Shown here: piece after piece, positions 9,174 to 17,103 of the stretch
Layout: each line of letters starts with the position of its first letter
Position numbering within the stretch: position 1 is the stretch's first letter
Made by a program: the position numbers and the translations under genes
Notes under the pieces: model-generated
What the model was told of the DNA's origin: nothing
Database searches by the model: none
What the model saw: the letters and a program-made list of their open reading frames with translations, nothing else
Assembly: GCF_029850875.1 (NCBI RefSeq)
Contig: NZ_JAOVAM010000007.1
Location: forward strand, 62,001-126,000
DNA: 64,000 nucleotides
Direction: 5' to 3'
Source: Rothia similimucilaginosa
GTDB taxonomy: Bacteria; Actinomycetota; Actinomycetes; Actinomycetales; Micrococcaceae

Positions 9174-10403
9174 ATGACGGCTCAGACTACCCAGCCCGCA
9201 TCCCTCCCCTGGCTCGAAAAGCTCATCGCGATCCCCACTGTCTCCGGAACCTCCAACCTGGAACTCATTGAGCTCGTCGAAGCCGAATTTGCCCGCTACG
9301 GCTACAGCGGTGTGCGCACCTACAATGAGGACGGCACCCGCGCTAACCTACTGGTCACGATTCCCGCTACTGACGGCACCACCCGCGGCGGCGTTATCCT
9401 CTCCGGCCACACGGACGTTGTACCCGTTGCGGGTCAGGCATGGGACGCAGACCCGTTCACCCTGCGCGTGGAGGGTACCCGCGCTTACGGCCGCGGTGTA
9501 TGCGACATGAAAGGCTTCCTCGCCGTGGCGCTCTGGCTGCTGCCGCGCGTTGCCGAGGCGAAGCTGCGCACTCCCCTGCACTTCGCGTTCTCCTACGATG
9601 AAGAAATCGGTTGCATCGGTGCGCCCTCCCTCATTGAGGAGTTCGTGGCGCGCGACCTCGCCCCCGACTACGCGATTGTTGGTGAGCCCTCCAGCATGCG
9701 CATTATCTCCGCGCACAAGGGCGCGCACCGCGGCCGCGTCACCTTCACCGGCGTGCCCAAACACGGCTCCCTGGCAACCCACGGCGTGAATGCGGTCGCC
9801 GCAGCCGGCGAATTCATCACCTTCTTCACCGACATGGCGGACCAGTGGGAAGAAGAAGGCCCCTACGACGAGTCGTTCATCATTCCCCACTCCACCGGTA
9901 GCGTGAACCTGGCTACTGGCGGTCTGCAGTACAACATCGTCGCCGAGCAGGCGGTCGTAGAGTACGATGTGCGCACCCTGCCGCAGGTGACCACCGAGTC
10001 CTTCGTGGAGCGCATTGACCGCGAGCTTTCAGAGGTGATCCTGCCGGATTTGCAGGCACGCGCCGCACGCGCCGAGAAGCTGACCGGCGCACAGCCCGGT
10101 AGCCTCACCTCACGCGTGAGTGTGAAGCACGAGCTACTCGCCGCCGTGCCGGGCCTGGGTACCGCCGATGACGCGCCGCTCATTCACCTGGTGCACGAGT
10201 GGCTGGGCACCGACGGTGCACCGCAGAAGGTCACCTACGGCACCGAGGCGGGCCAGTTCCAGCGTGCCGGCGTGCAGAGCATCATTTGCGGCCCCGGCGA
10301 TATTGCCCAGGCGCACACTCCGAACGAGTGGATTGAGCTGGAGCAGTTGAGCGAATGTGAGCGCTTCTTCGAGGCGATTCTCGACTGGGCGAGCGCCAAG
10401 TAG
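9174..10403 (+). CDS. argE: Acetylornithine deacetylase (M20 peptidase family)
   Basis: A 409-residue zinc hydrolase predicted to remove acetate from N-acetylornithine in arginine synthesis. Metal ligands of the M20 family are visible: GHTDVVP, the bridging Asp in CDMKG, the catalytic EE of YDEEIG, VGEPS, and the last His in AHTPNEW near the C-terminus. The dimerisation lid lies about residues 170-290. ATG 9174 is chosen over ATG 9135 because AGAAGGA at 9161-9167 serves it and the extra 13 residues are unconserved in character. Related M20 members (succinyl-diaminopimelate desuccinylase, dipeptidase) cannot be excluded by eye. It is not beside other arginine genes here. Confidence 0.8.
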   Translation: MTAQTTQPASLPWLEKLIAIPTVSGTSNLELIELVEAEFARYGYSGVRTYNEDGTRANLLVTIPATDGTTRGGVILSGHTDVVPVAGQAWDADPFTLRVEGTRAYGRGVCDMKGFLAVALWLLPRVAEAKLRTPLHFAFSYDEEIGCIGAPSLIEEFVARDLAPDYAIVGEPSSMRIISAHKGAHRGRVTFTGVPKHGSLATHGVNAVAAAGEFITFFTDMADQWEEEGPYDESFIIPHSTGSVNLATGGLQYNIVAEQAVVEYDVRTLPQVTTESFVERIDRELSEVILPDLQARAARAEKLTGAQPGSLTSRVSVKHELLAAVPGLGTADDAPLIHLVHEWLGTDGAPQKVTYGTEAGQFQRAGVQSIICGPGDIAQAHTPNEWIELEQLSECERFFEAILDWASAK

Positions 10404-10495
10404 TACAAGTAGCAACCGTGTAGCAGCGTAACAGCCAGTCCACGGCGGCTCGCACGAGTTGCCCAAAACCGCCATAACCTAGAAATTCTAGAATC

Positions 10496-10526
10496 TGCCC
10501 GGGCACCCCATTGGGGTGCCCGGGCA
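10496..10526 (+). terminator. Terminator-like hairpin after argE
   Basis: A 15-bp perfect GC-rich inverted repeat (TGCCCGGGCACCCCA and its complement) with almost no loop, 93 bases after the argE stop. The following TTCTGTG is only a weak U tract. Confidence 0.55.
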
Positions 10527-10577
10527 TTCTGTGCTGATGGCGGGGGCGAGTGTTGATTGAGCCGTGGAATCAACCAT

Positions 10578-10638
10578 GGGGAGAAACCGCGAACTGAGGG
10601 AGTGAGTCCACGGTATGGACTACGCCCGGTTTCTCCCT
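10578..10638. other. Structured intergenic element
   Basis: GGGGAGAAACCG (10578-10589) pairs with CGGTTTCTCCCT (10627-10638), enclosing a smaller hairpin (AGTCCA..TGGACT). It is followed by a T-rich stretch about 15 bases on. It could be a second terminator or a structured leader of the broken aquaporin gene. The rest of 10404-10849 shows nothing else. Confidence 0.4.
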
Positions 10639-10849
10639 CATCTTCCACATTTATTTTTAAATGAAAAACCCGAAAAATCGCTTATGTATAAGGGTGAAAT
10701 AACACTAAAGTATTGCCCTCCCAAGGTATTCAGGATTCCATAGATGCCGAAGGTTACACATGCTACCCATGTGGCATAGCCCACACAAAATCACACCCCC
10801 TCGCGCTCGGCACTGCACCACCTGCACTTCACTACCTGAAGGACATCCC

Positions 10850-11119
10850 GTGTACACCATCAGCCCCTACCTCGCCGAATTCCTCGGCACGCTCATCATG
10901 TGCACCATCGGCTGCGGCGTCATCGCCAACGTCGAACTTCGCCGATCCAAAGGCCACGGCGACAACTTCTTCACCATCGCCTTCGGTTGGGGATTCGCCG
11001 TCACCTTCGGTGTCTACGCCTCCCACGCATACTCCGGCGGCCACCTCAACCCCGCCCGTGACTTCGGTCCGCGCGGCAACATACACGCCGACCGGTTCCA
11101 TGCCGATCCTGATGCCTGA
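10850..11119 (+). pseudogene. Aquaporin/glycerol facilitator (MIP family) remnant
   Basis: A GTG start at 10850 with GAAGGA upstream opens YLAEFLGTLIMCTIGCGVIA, the first membrane helix of a MIP channel, then a second helix and SGGHLNPARDFGPR. In intact MIP channels the first NPA box reads HLNPAVT, while RDFGP follows the second NPA box, about 100 residues later. This copy therefore joins box 1 to the sequence after box 2, as if recombination between the two NPA-coding repeats deleted the middle. After FGPR the frame leaves the family and stops within 15 codons. With 89 residues instead of 230-300 it cannot form a channel. A neighbouring frame continues to 11177 without recognisable similarity. 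Confidence 0.75.
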
Positions 11120-11309
11120 GGAGATCAAGGGCAACCGTAGTATCCTCATCGTCAACCGGGTGACCGAAAACGGCTAGTCTTCCCGTTTGGGAACTTCTCT
11201 GTCTAAGGTTTCATCTAGCCGGGTATATCTGAGTAGATTTATCCGGCGAGGTTGCACCTAAAAACAGCGAACCCCTCGCGGAAGGGAGTTTGGGGAGTTC
11301 CAGAGGATT

Positions 11310-11951
11310 CTACGCGGCGGCGTTAGCCATTTCCAGCACCCGGTCATGCTTAGCCGTGCGGCGTTTCTGAATCGTGCGCACCGCCCAGATACAGGCCGCG
11401 CCAAGGACCGCGCCGGCAGTGTTATTCACAATGTCATCCACATCGAAGGTGCGGTAGGTGAAGCCCGCCAGACCCCAGTTACCGGTCAGCTGGCTCAACT
11501 CAATGAAGCTTGAGAGCGCGAAGCCGCTCAGCGCCGTAGCGCGCAGACCCCAGCGCAGGCAACCCGCGGTGAAGAAGCCCAGGGGGATGAACATTGCAAT
11601 ATTGAAGAAGAGCTGCGCATACACGGTGGTTGCGAAGCGGTTCAGACCCATGCCGGCAGTCAGCTCCCACGCCTGCTGCCAGCTCCAGCCCACATAGAAG
11701 CGCGGGTAGTACAGCTCAGGGTTCGTGACGCTATTTGCGCCACCAATCGGAGTTAGCGTCAGTGAAAGAATTGAGGCGAGAAACAGCGCGAAGGACGCAG
11801 TCAGCAGGTACTGGCGGACGCCGTACGTTCGACCGGTCTTCTTGGCACGCAGGCGCATACCAATAAATCCGATGATGGAGAGCGCGACTGTGAGTGCCGC
11901 AATCTCGATAGCGAAGGTGCCAATCATATGTTTACTGAGTAGTTCCTGCAT
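11310..11951 (-). CDS. VanZ-like membrane protein
   Basis: A 213-residue membrane protein with five hydrophobic segments. The VanZ-family pattern is present: LSLTLTPIGG in the second segment, NIAMFIPLGFF, then SSFIELSQL and FDVDDIVNNTAGAVLGA near the end. VanZ itself gives low-level teicoplanin resistance in enterococci, but most family members in actinobacteria are of unknown function, so resistance should not be assumed. It stands alone, with AAGGA ahead of its ATG, and no vancomycin-resistance genes are nearby. Confidence 0.75.
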   Translation of the reverse strand: MQELLSKHMIGTFAIEIAALTVALSIIGFIGMRLRAKKTGRTYGVRQYLLTASFALFLASILSLTLTPIGGANSVTNPELYYPRFYVGWSWQQAWELTAGMGLNRFATTVYAQLFFNIAMFIPLGFFTAGCLRWGLRATALSGFALSSFIELSQLTGNWGLAGFTYRTFDVDDIVNNTAGAVLGAACIWAVRTIQKRRTAKHDRVLEMANAAA

Positions 11952-12174
11952 GCTGTGTGTTCCTTGGGTCGTGAGAGTGATTTATATGAACTCCACATGT
12001 ATATATGGCTTTTCTGGCATATATTTTTGGTCGCATATAACGGGTTATTGTTCGTACCCGCCGCATATCGTTCACCACCAGTCTAAAAGACCGCTCTATG
12101 GCTCACCATAGGCGAAACTGTGAAAAAGCTGTACGGCACCCAACACGCCATGAGAACCACCACAGCTGGTCCCA

Positions 12175-12627
12175 TCAGTACAAAACATCCAACGGAAACA
12201 CCGGAGCAATATACCGCCCAAAAAGCAACACGAACACGAAGGCACCCGCAATCGCGGCCACCATCGCACCAAGCACCTGCACCAGCCAGAGCATCAGAAA
12301 CTTCACCATCTTCCCCTCAGAGCGGGCGGTCAGTGCTTCCACCATGGCGGTCGAAAATGTCGTAAAGCCACCCAGTAGACCGGTCGTAATCACCGTGCAC
12401 CAGAACGCCACCTGATCCGTAGCGTTATAGTGAACGCCCAGCGCACGAGGATTAGACACCGGCATAATCAGCAACCCATAGAAGAACGAACCCACCAGGT
12501 TAATGACGAACACCGGGCTAATAATCGACAACTCCGTACGCAGGCGAGGCGACATCGCCTTATCCACAAAGAAGCGGGCCATAGCGCCCAGACCGCCGCA
12601 GAGGAAAACCATCAGAGCAAAAAACAT
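12175..12627 (-). CDS. crcB: Fluoride channel subunit FluC/CrcB (second copy)
   Basis: A 150-residue four-helix protein of the FluC/CrcB family, which lets toxic fluoride leave the cell. It has GGLGAMARFFVDK near the start, the helix-2 Asn motif NLVGSFFYG and the helix-3 GLLGGFTTFSTAMVE motif whose Phe and Thr residues line the fluoride path. Its ATG overlaps the stop codon of the upstream crcB copy by one base (TAATG), so the two are translated together. Paired, non-identical copies are typical of Gram-positive bacteria and suggest a heterodimer. Confidence 0.9.
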   Translation of the reverse strand: MFFALMVFLCGGLGAMARFFVDKAMSPRLRTELSIISPVFVINLVGSFFYGLLIMPVSNPRALGVHYNATDQVAFWCTVITTGLLGGFTTFSTAMVEALTARSEGKMVKFLMLWLVQVLGAMVAAIAGAFVFVLLFGRYIAPVFPLDVLY

Positions 12628-13085
12628 TAGCAGCCCTCCTCAACATCACTGGCAGGCACCAGACGGGACCCCACAAAACGACCCATCAGCATGCCCGCAG
12701 CGGCGGCAACTAAACCACCCACAAGCAGCACCAGCACCGCCAACACCATATACCCGCTATGCACCGTGTACGGCAGAAAAATCGTCTGCGCTACTACCGC
12801 CGCAATTGAAGAATACGTTGTGTATCCACCCATCATACCGGCACCAAACAGTAGGCGGAACGAATGAATCCGATCCTCACCGTCACGGCGCGCGTAGGCA
12901 TTCCACACCACCGTCAATAGACCCAGCGTGAACGACCCCAGCAGGTTCGCCACCAGCACGCCGCCGGGGGTATACACGCGACACAGCGTACCCGTGCCAC
13001 CACCTAGAAAGACAAGAAAAGGGGCAGGCACACGGTTCAGAACGCTTCCTATCCTCTGTCGGATACTCGCGCGGCTCCTCATCAC
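12627..13085 (-). CDS. crcB: Fluoride channel subunit FluC/CrcB (first copy)
   Basis: A 152-residue CrcB-family protein with an unusually basic N-terminus (RSRASIRQRIGSVLNR) before the first helix LVFLGGGTGTLCRV. It shows NLLGSFTLG in helix 2 and AGMMGGYTTYSS in helix 3, where the usual Phe is replaced by Tyr, as often seen in one partner of a heterodimeric Fluc. The start is GTG 13085 or the ATG immediately after it. I looked upstream for a crcB-motif fluoride riboswitch and saw none. It is the first gene of a two-gene unit. Confidence 0.85.
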   Translation of the reverse strand: MMRSRASIRQRIGSVLNRVPAPFLVFLGGGTGTLCRVYTPGGVLVANLLGSFTLGLLTVVWNAYARRDGEDRIHSFRLLFGAGMMGGYTTYSSIAAVVAQTIFLPYTVHSGYMVLAVLVLLVGGLVAAAAGMLMGRFVGSRLVPASDVEEGC

Positions 13086-13111
13086 CGTGCACCTGCCCTT
13101 TCACATCGCAT

Positions 13112-13149
13112 AAGTATTTAGTGTGCGCTATAGCGCACACTAAATACTT
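13112..13149 (-). terminator. Perfect 38-bp palindrome after MMPL gene
   Basis: A fully symmetrical inverted repeat whose left arm is AAGTATTTAGTGTGCGCTA and whose centre lies between 13130 and 13131. It begins 6 bases past the MMPL stop and ends 26 bases before the first crcB start. It probably forms the MMPL terminator, but its perfect dyad symmetry with no spacer would also suit a dimeric repressor. Confidence 0.55.
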
Positions 13150-13154
13150 TACTC

Positions 13155-15950
13155 TTACCCGAGCTTGTTACCCGAGTCAGTAGCAGCAGAGTCGTGCCCA
13201 TGCTGAATCTTCTCACTCAGTGCGGCGCCCTCAACATCCATATTCGGAGTGAGGCGATCCAGCCACTTCGGCATCCACCACGCCTTATCGCCCAGCAGAG
13301 CCATAATCGCCGGGGTCAGCGTCATGCGAACAATGAACGCATCCACGAGCACACCGAACGCCAAACCAAAGCCCATCGGGCGGATCATGGTCGAATCAGC
13401 AAAGATGAAGCCACCAAACACTGAAATCATGATGATCGCGGCAGCCACCACCACACGCACCGCATGGTTGTAGCCGCTCACAATGGCGGTCGTCGCATCC
13501 TTGCCGTGCACGTACGCTTCACGCATACCGGTCACCAGGAACATCTGGTAATCCATGGCAAGACCGAAAAGAATACCGATGAGCAGGGTCGGCAGGAAAG
13601 ACAGCACCGGACCCGGGTGGTCAACCCCGAAGAGGAAGCTCATGAAGCCTAACTGGTAAATCGACACCACGGCGCCGAAGCTCGCCAGCACCGAGAAAAG
13701 GAAGCCCACCGAGGCAACCAGCGGAACCATAATCGAACGGAACACCAGAATCAGCACCAGGAAGGACAGCCCCATTACCACGCCCAGGTACAGGGGTAGC
13801 TTCTGGGCAAGCACCTCGGAGACGTCAATATTGCCGCTGGTCTGACCCGCAATGCCGAGAGACACCTTAGAGCCCTGAACCGGAACGGTCACGGAACGCA
13901 GCTCGTGGACGAGCTCTTCAGTCTCCACAGAGCTTGCGCTATAGGCAGGAATCACCTGGAAAATCATGAGGGTACGGTCATCGGTCATGCCGCCGGGAAC
14001 CACAGCCTGCACGTTCGCACCGCCGCGTTCCTTCACCGCAGAGGCGATATCAATTTGCGCCTGCTGAGCATGCTCCTCGCTCATGTTCGCGGGCGTGTGC
14101 GCGACCGCAATCAGCGGGGCACTCATACCCTCACCGAACTTGTCCTTGACCAGCGCATACGACTTGTACGCGGCGCTATCGGAGGGGTAGTTCGAGGCGT
14201 CCGGCAGGCCCAGGCGCATCTGAGACATGGGGGCGGCAACCGCCAGCAGCGCCAGCGTACCGACCACCAGAGTCAGTAGCGGACGCGCCAGCACGAGGCG
14301 CAACCAGCCGTTCGGCTTCTCGGTACGTTCGGCATCCCGCGCGCGGCGTTCCGCAATTTTCTGCGGGGTGTCTATGGAAGCCCACAGCTTCTTCGACATG
14401 ATTTTGGTACTTGCCATGGACAGCACCGCCGGGGTAAGCGTCACCGCGATTAGGGCGGCAACAACCACGCAGAACGCAGCGGCATTACCCATCACGCCCA
14501 GGAAGGGAATACCGGTCACATTTAGCGCTACGAGTGCAATAATCACAGTGCTCGCCGCAAAAATCACGGCGTTACCGCTCGTGCCGTTCGCCAGGGCAAT
14601 TGCCTGGATCTTCGGCATACCGTCCAGCAGGTTCGTGCGGTAGCGGTTCAGAATGAACAGCGAATAGTCGATACCGACCGCCAAGCCAAGCATCAGGCCC
14701 AGGGTGTAGGCTGTGGAGCTCATCTCCACAACGGAAGAGAGGGAAAGCGTACCGAGCACACCCACCACCACGCCCACCAGAGACATGAGAATCGGCAGGC
14801 CAGCAGCCACGAGGGTGCCGAGCATGACCATGAGCACGATGAAGGCGATGACCATGCCCGCAACCTCACCGGTGTGTGAGCCGCCGCCTAGCGCGGATTC
14901 ACTCAGATTCACGTCAAACTGGATGATCGCCCCGTGCAGGTTCGCCGACTCGAGATTGGACATGACCTTCTGCAGTTCAGTGGATGGCACCTCGTAAATC
15001 TTCTTCTTAAACGAGACAGTCGCAATCGCCGTGGACTGATCCTCAGAGACCATACGGTAGCCGGAGGCAAAGTCGTAGAGCTTCTGCTGGCGCTCTAACT
15101 GCTCACGCTGCGCCGGCAGCTCACTCTCAGTCTTCTGCAGCTGGTTGCGTTGCTCATCCAGCTTCTTCTGGCCCTCAGCCAGCTCGTCCTTCTTAGAGGC
15201 AATTTCTGCACGGCCCGCATCAACCTGCTTCTGGCTCTCGGTCAGGGTATCGCGTTGCTGATTGAGGGCATCCTGCTGCTCGGTCAGCTGCGCTTGCTGA
15301 GCATCGAGTTGCTCGATCGTGGCGGCGGGTGAGCCTGCCGCCTCCGCCTGGGCGTAGCCGCCCTTCAGCTGTGCCTGCGCGTCATCCAGCTGCTTCTGTG
15401 CAGAGGCGACCTGCTCCTGACCCGCACTAATCTGTGCTTGTGAGTCGTCGAGTTTCTTCTCGTTGTCGGCAATCTGCTTCATACCTACCTCAAGCTGCGA
15501 GGCGGCGGTATTCAGCTGCTTTTTGCCGTCCTCCATCTGGGAGGGGGCGGCGTCAATTTTGGCGTGCGCCTCGTCGAGCCGGGTTTTTGCTTCTGCAAGC
15601 TTGGAGGTGGTGGTGAACGGGTCGGTGACCGCATCCACAGAAGGTACCTCACTGGGCAGTGCACGCAGTGCGGTGGAGAATGCCTGCTTCTGCTCTTCGG
15701 TGAGGCCGGTGCCATCACCGGTCGTAAGAATGATCTGACCGGAGCCGCGGTTGGCGCTGGGGAAGCGCTGTGCAAGCTCATCGGAGAGCTGCTGGGTCTG
15801 CGTTCCAGGCATGGTGAAGGTATTGCTGAGCTTGCCGTGGAACACGGCATAGGCACCCGCTACACCGGCAATGATGAGTGCCCAGATAAGGATGACAGTC
15901 CATGCACGACGGGCAGCGGCTTCACCGATGCGGTAGAGCCATGTAGCCAT
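13155..15950 (-). CDS. MMPL family (RND) transporter with coiled-coil ectodomain
   Basis: A 931-residue RND-superfamily exporter with two six-helix halves. Helix 1 is at about 15-37. The first outside loop holds a glutamine/lysine-rich heptad region (about residues 110-295) that should form a long helical hairpin. Membrane helices resume with GMVIAFIVLMVMLGTLVAAG. The MMPL proton-relay motifs are GIDYSLFILNRYR in half one and GLAMDYQMFLVTGMREAY in half two. Members export lipids, siderophores or drugs; the coiled-coil subtype (YdfJ-like) has no settled substrate. The TetR gene upstream on the same strand is its likely regulator, which could sense the exported compound. Confidence 0.85.
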   Translation of the reverse strand: MATWLYRIGEAAARRAWTVILIWALIIAGVAGAYAVFHGKLSNTFTMPGTQTQQLSDELAQRFPSANRGSGQIILTTGDGTGLTEEQKQAFSTALRALPSEVPSVDAVTDPFTTTSKLAEAKTRLDEAHAKIDAAPSQMEDGKKQLNTAASQLEVGMKQIADNEKKLDDSQAQISAGQEQVASAQKQLDDAQAQLKGGYAQAEAAGSPAATIEQLDAQQAQLTEQQDALNQQRDTLTESQKQVDAGRAEIASKKDELAEGQKKLDEQRNQLQKTESELPAQREQLERQQKLYDFASGYRMVSEDQSTAIATVSFKKKIYEVPSTELQKVMSNLESANLHGAIIQFDVNLSESALGGGSHTGEVAGMVIAFIVLMVMLGTLVAAGLPILMSLVGVVVGVLGTLSLSSVVEMSSTAYTLGLMLGLAVGIDYSLFILNRYRTNLLDGMPKIQAIALANGTSGNAVIFAASTVIIALVALNVTGIPFLGVMGNAAAFCVVVAALIAVTLTPAVLSMASTKIMSKKLWASIDTPQKIAERRARDAERTEKPNGWLRLVLARPLLTLVVGTLALLAVAAPMSQMRLGLPDASNYPSDSAAYKSYALVKDKFGEGMSAPLIAVAHTPANMSEEHAQQAQIDIASAVKERGGANVQAVVPGGMTDDRTLMIFQVIPAYSASSVETEELVHELRSVTVPVQGSKVSLGIAGQTSGNIDVSEVLAQKLPLYLGVVMGLSFLVLILVFRSIMVPLVASVGFLFSVLASFGAVVSIYQLGFMSFLFGVDHPGPVLSFLPTLLIGILFGLAMDYQMFLVTGMREAYVHGKDATTAIVSGYNHAVRVVVAAAIIMISVFGGFIFADSTMIRPMGFGLAFGVLVDAFIVRMTLTPAIMALLGDKAWWMPKWLDRLTPNMDVEGAALSEKIQHGHDSAATDSGNKLG

Positions 15951-16151
15951 GATTTAGTCCTTTGAAGTTGAGTGAAGAGTAGGGAGCGGTGAGGTGGTTG
16001 GGTGCGTGTGGTGTTTGCCCTGCCGTTTTACCGAGCAGTTTTGCCCCGCACTACGAACGCTACTACCTGTTTTGGGCAAAAAATACCCCGCCCCGGGGAC
16101 CTGTAGATGAGTTGCCCGAGCGAGAGTGTTTGAGCGTTGAAGCTATGGGGC

Positions 16152-16853
16152 TTAGCTTGCGAATTCGCCCTGGACCAGACGACTCAGGTAATCGAGTGCT
16201 TCGAGTACGCACTGGCGCATTGTTTCAATGGCGAGCGCTTCGGGGTGGATGCTTTCGGGGGCTTCCACTGAGACCTTGGCGGTTATTTCTTCGGCGCGGG
16301 TGAGGTAGTAGTAGATGCCTTCACCAATGGTTTCGGAGAGGTTGGAGGCGAAGACTGCCACGCGCAGGTAGGGCAGGTCGGGGTATGCCGCGAGGTACTG
16401 TTCGAGGAAGATGTCGTAGGTGCGCTCAAGGATGACGTGCGAGTATTCTTCGAACTTCGCGGGGCTGTCCATTTCGAGGGCGTAGAGCAGGTGTACGAAG
16501 GGTGCGATGTACTCTTCGAGGGTGTTGCTCATGAAGACCTTGCGGGCGATGGAGAGCATTTCGGCTTCCATACTTGCGTTTTCACCGGAGACGGTGAAGT
16601 CGCATTTTTCGAAGATGCGATTGAAGTACTGGTTCATGCGGGTGACCAGCACGTCGTCTACGGAGGCGAAGTGGTTGAAGATGGTGCGGCGGGAGACGCC
16701 TGCGCGTTCTGCGAGTGCTTCTGTGTTGAGGGCGCCGTAGCCGCCCTCAAGGATGAGGGATTCTGCCGCCTCAACGATTGCAATGCGGTTCTCTGCCTTG
16801 CGGGCGGAACGCTTGTCCGTGATGTTTGCGGGGGATTCAACAAGATTAGCCAT
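16152..16853 (-). CDS. TetR family transcriptional regulator
   Basis: A 233-residue repressor. The N-terminal helix-turn-helix is clear: IVEAAESLILEGGYGALNTE followed by LAERAGVSRRTIFNHFASVDD (residues about 28-68). The C-terminal ligand domain is unlike any I can name. It lies 201 bases upstream of the MMPL exporter on the same strand and probably controls itself and that exporter. The ligand is unknown. ATG start; sequence upstream of it is AT-rich and probably holds the promoter and operator. Confidence 0.85.
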   Translation of the reverse strand: MANLVESPANITDKRSARKAENRIAIVEAAESLILEGGYGALNTEALAERAGVSRRTIFNHFASVDDVLVTRMNQYFNRIFEKCDFTVSGENASMEAEMLSIARKVFMSNTLEEYIAPFVHLLYALEMDSPAKFEEYSHVILERTYDIFLEQYLAAYPDLPYLRVAVFASNLSETIGEGIYYYLTRAEEITAKVSVEAPESIHPEALAIETMRQCVLEALDYLSRLVQGEFAS

Positions 16854-17103
16854 GCTTTTTACAATACGCGCAATGTTTCACTGAGAGTAACTATTTGGGG
16901 GTTAGATTCACCATATATTTGCACTCAAGGCAATAAACTTGAGGTGAAGATTTAATGTTTAATCAATATGTGATTTAGTATTTTAGCCTGCCAGAACGCT
17001 AGAACACCCTAAAAAACACACCAAAGGGGTGAGGAGCGCACAACACACCCCACCCTCGAGCGCTCACCCGGCTACCCGCTCAGCGAGCCACCAAGCAGGT
17101 GCA

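Noticed and set aside
11310-11951. Glycopeptide resistance from the VanZ-like gene
   Set aside because: No vanHAX-type genes are near and most VanZ-like proteins are unrelated to resistance.
13086-13111. Fluoride riboswitch upstream of crcB
   Set aside because: The gap is short and mostly palindrome; none of the conserved riboswitch bases are present.
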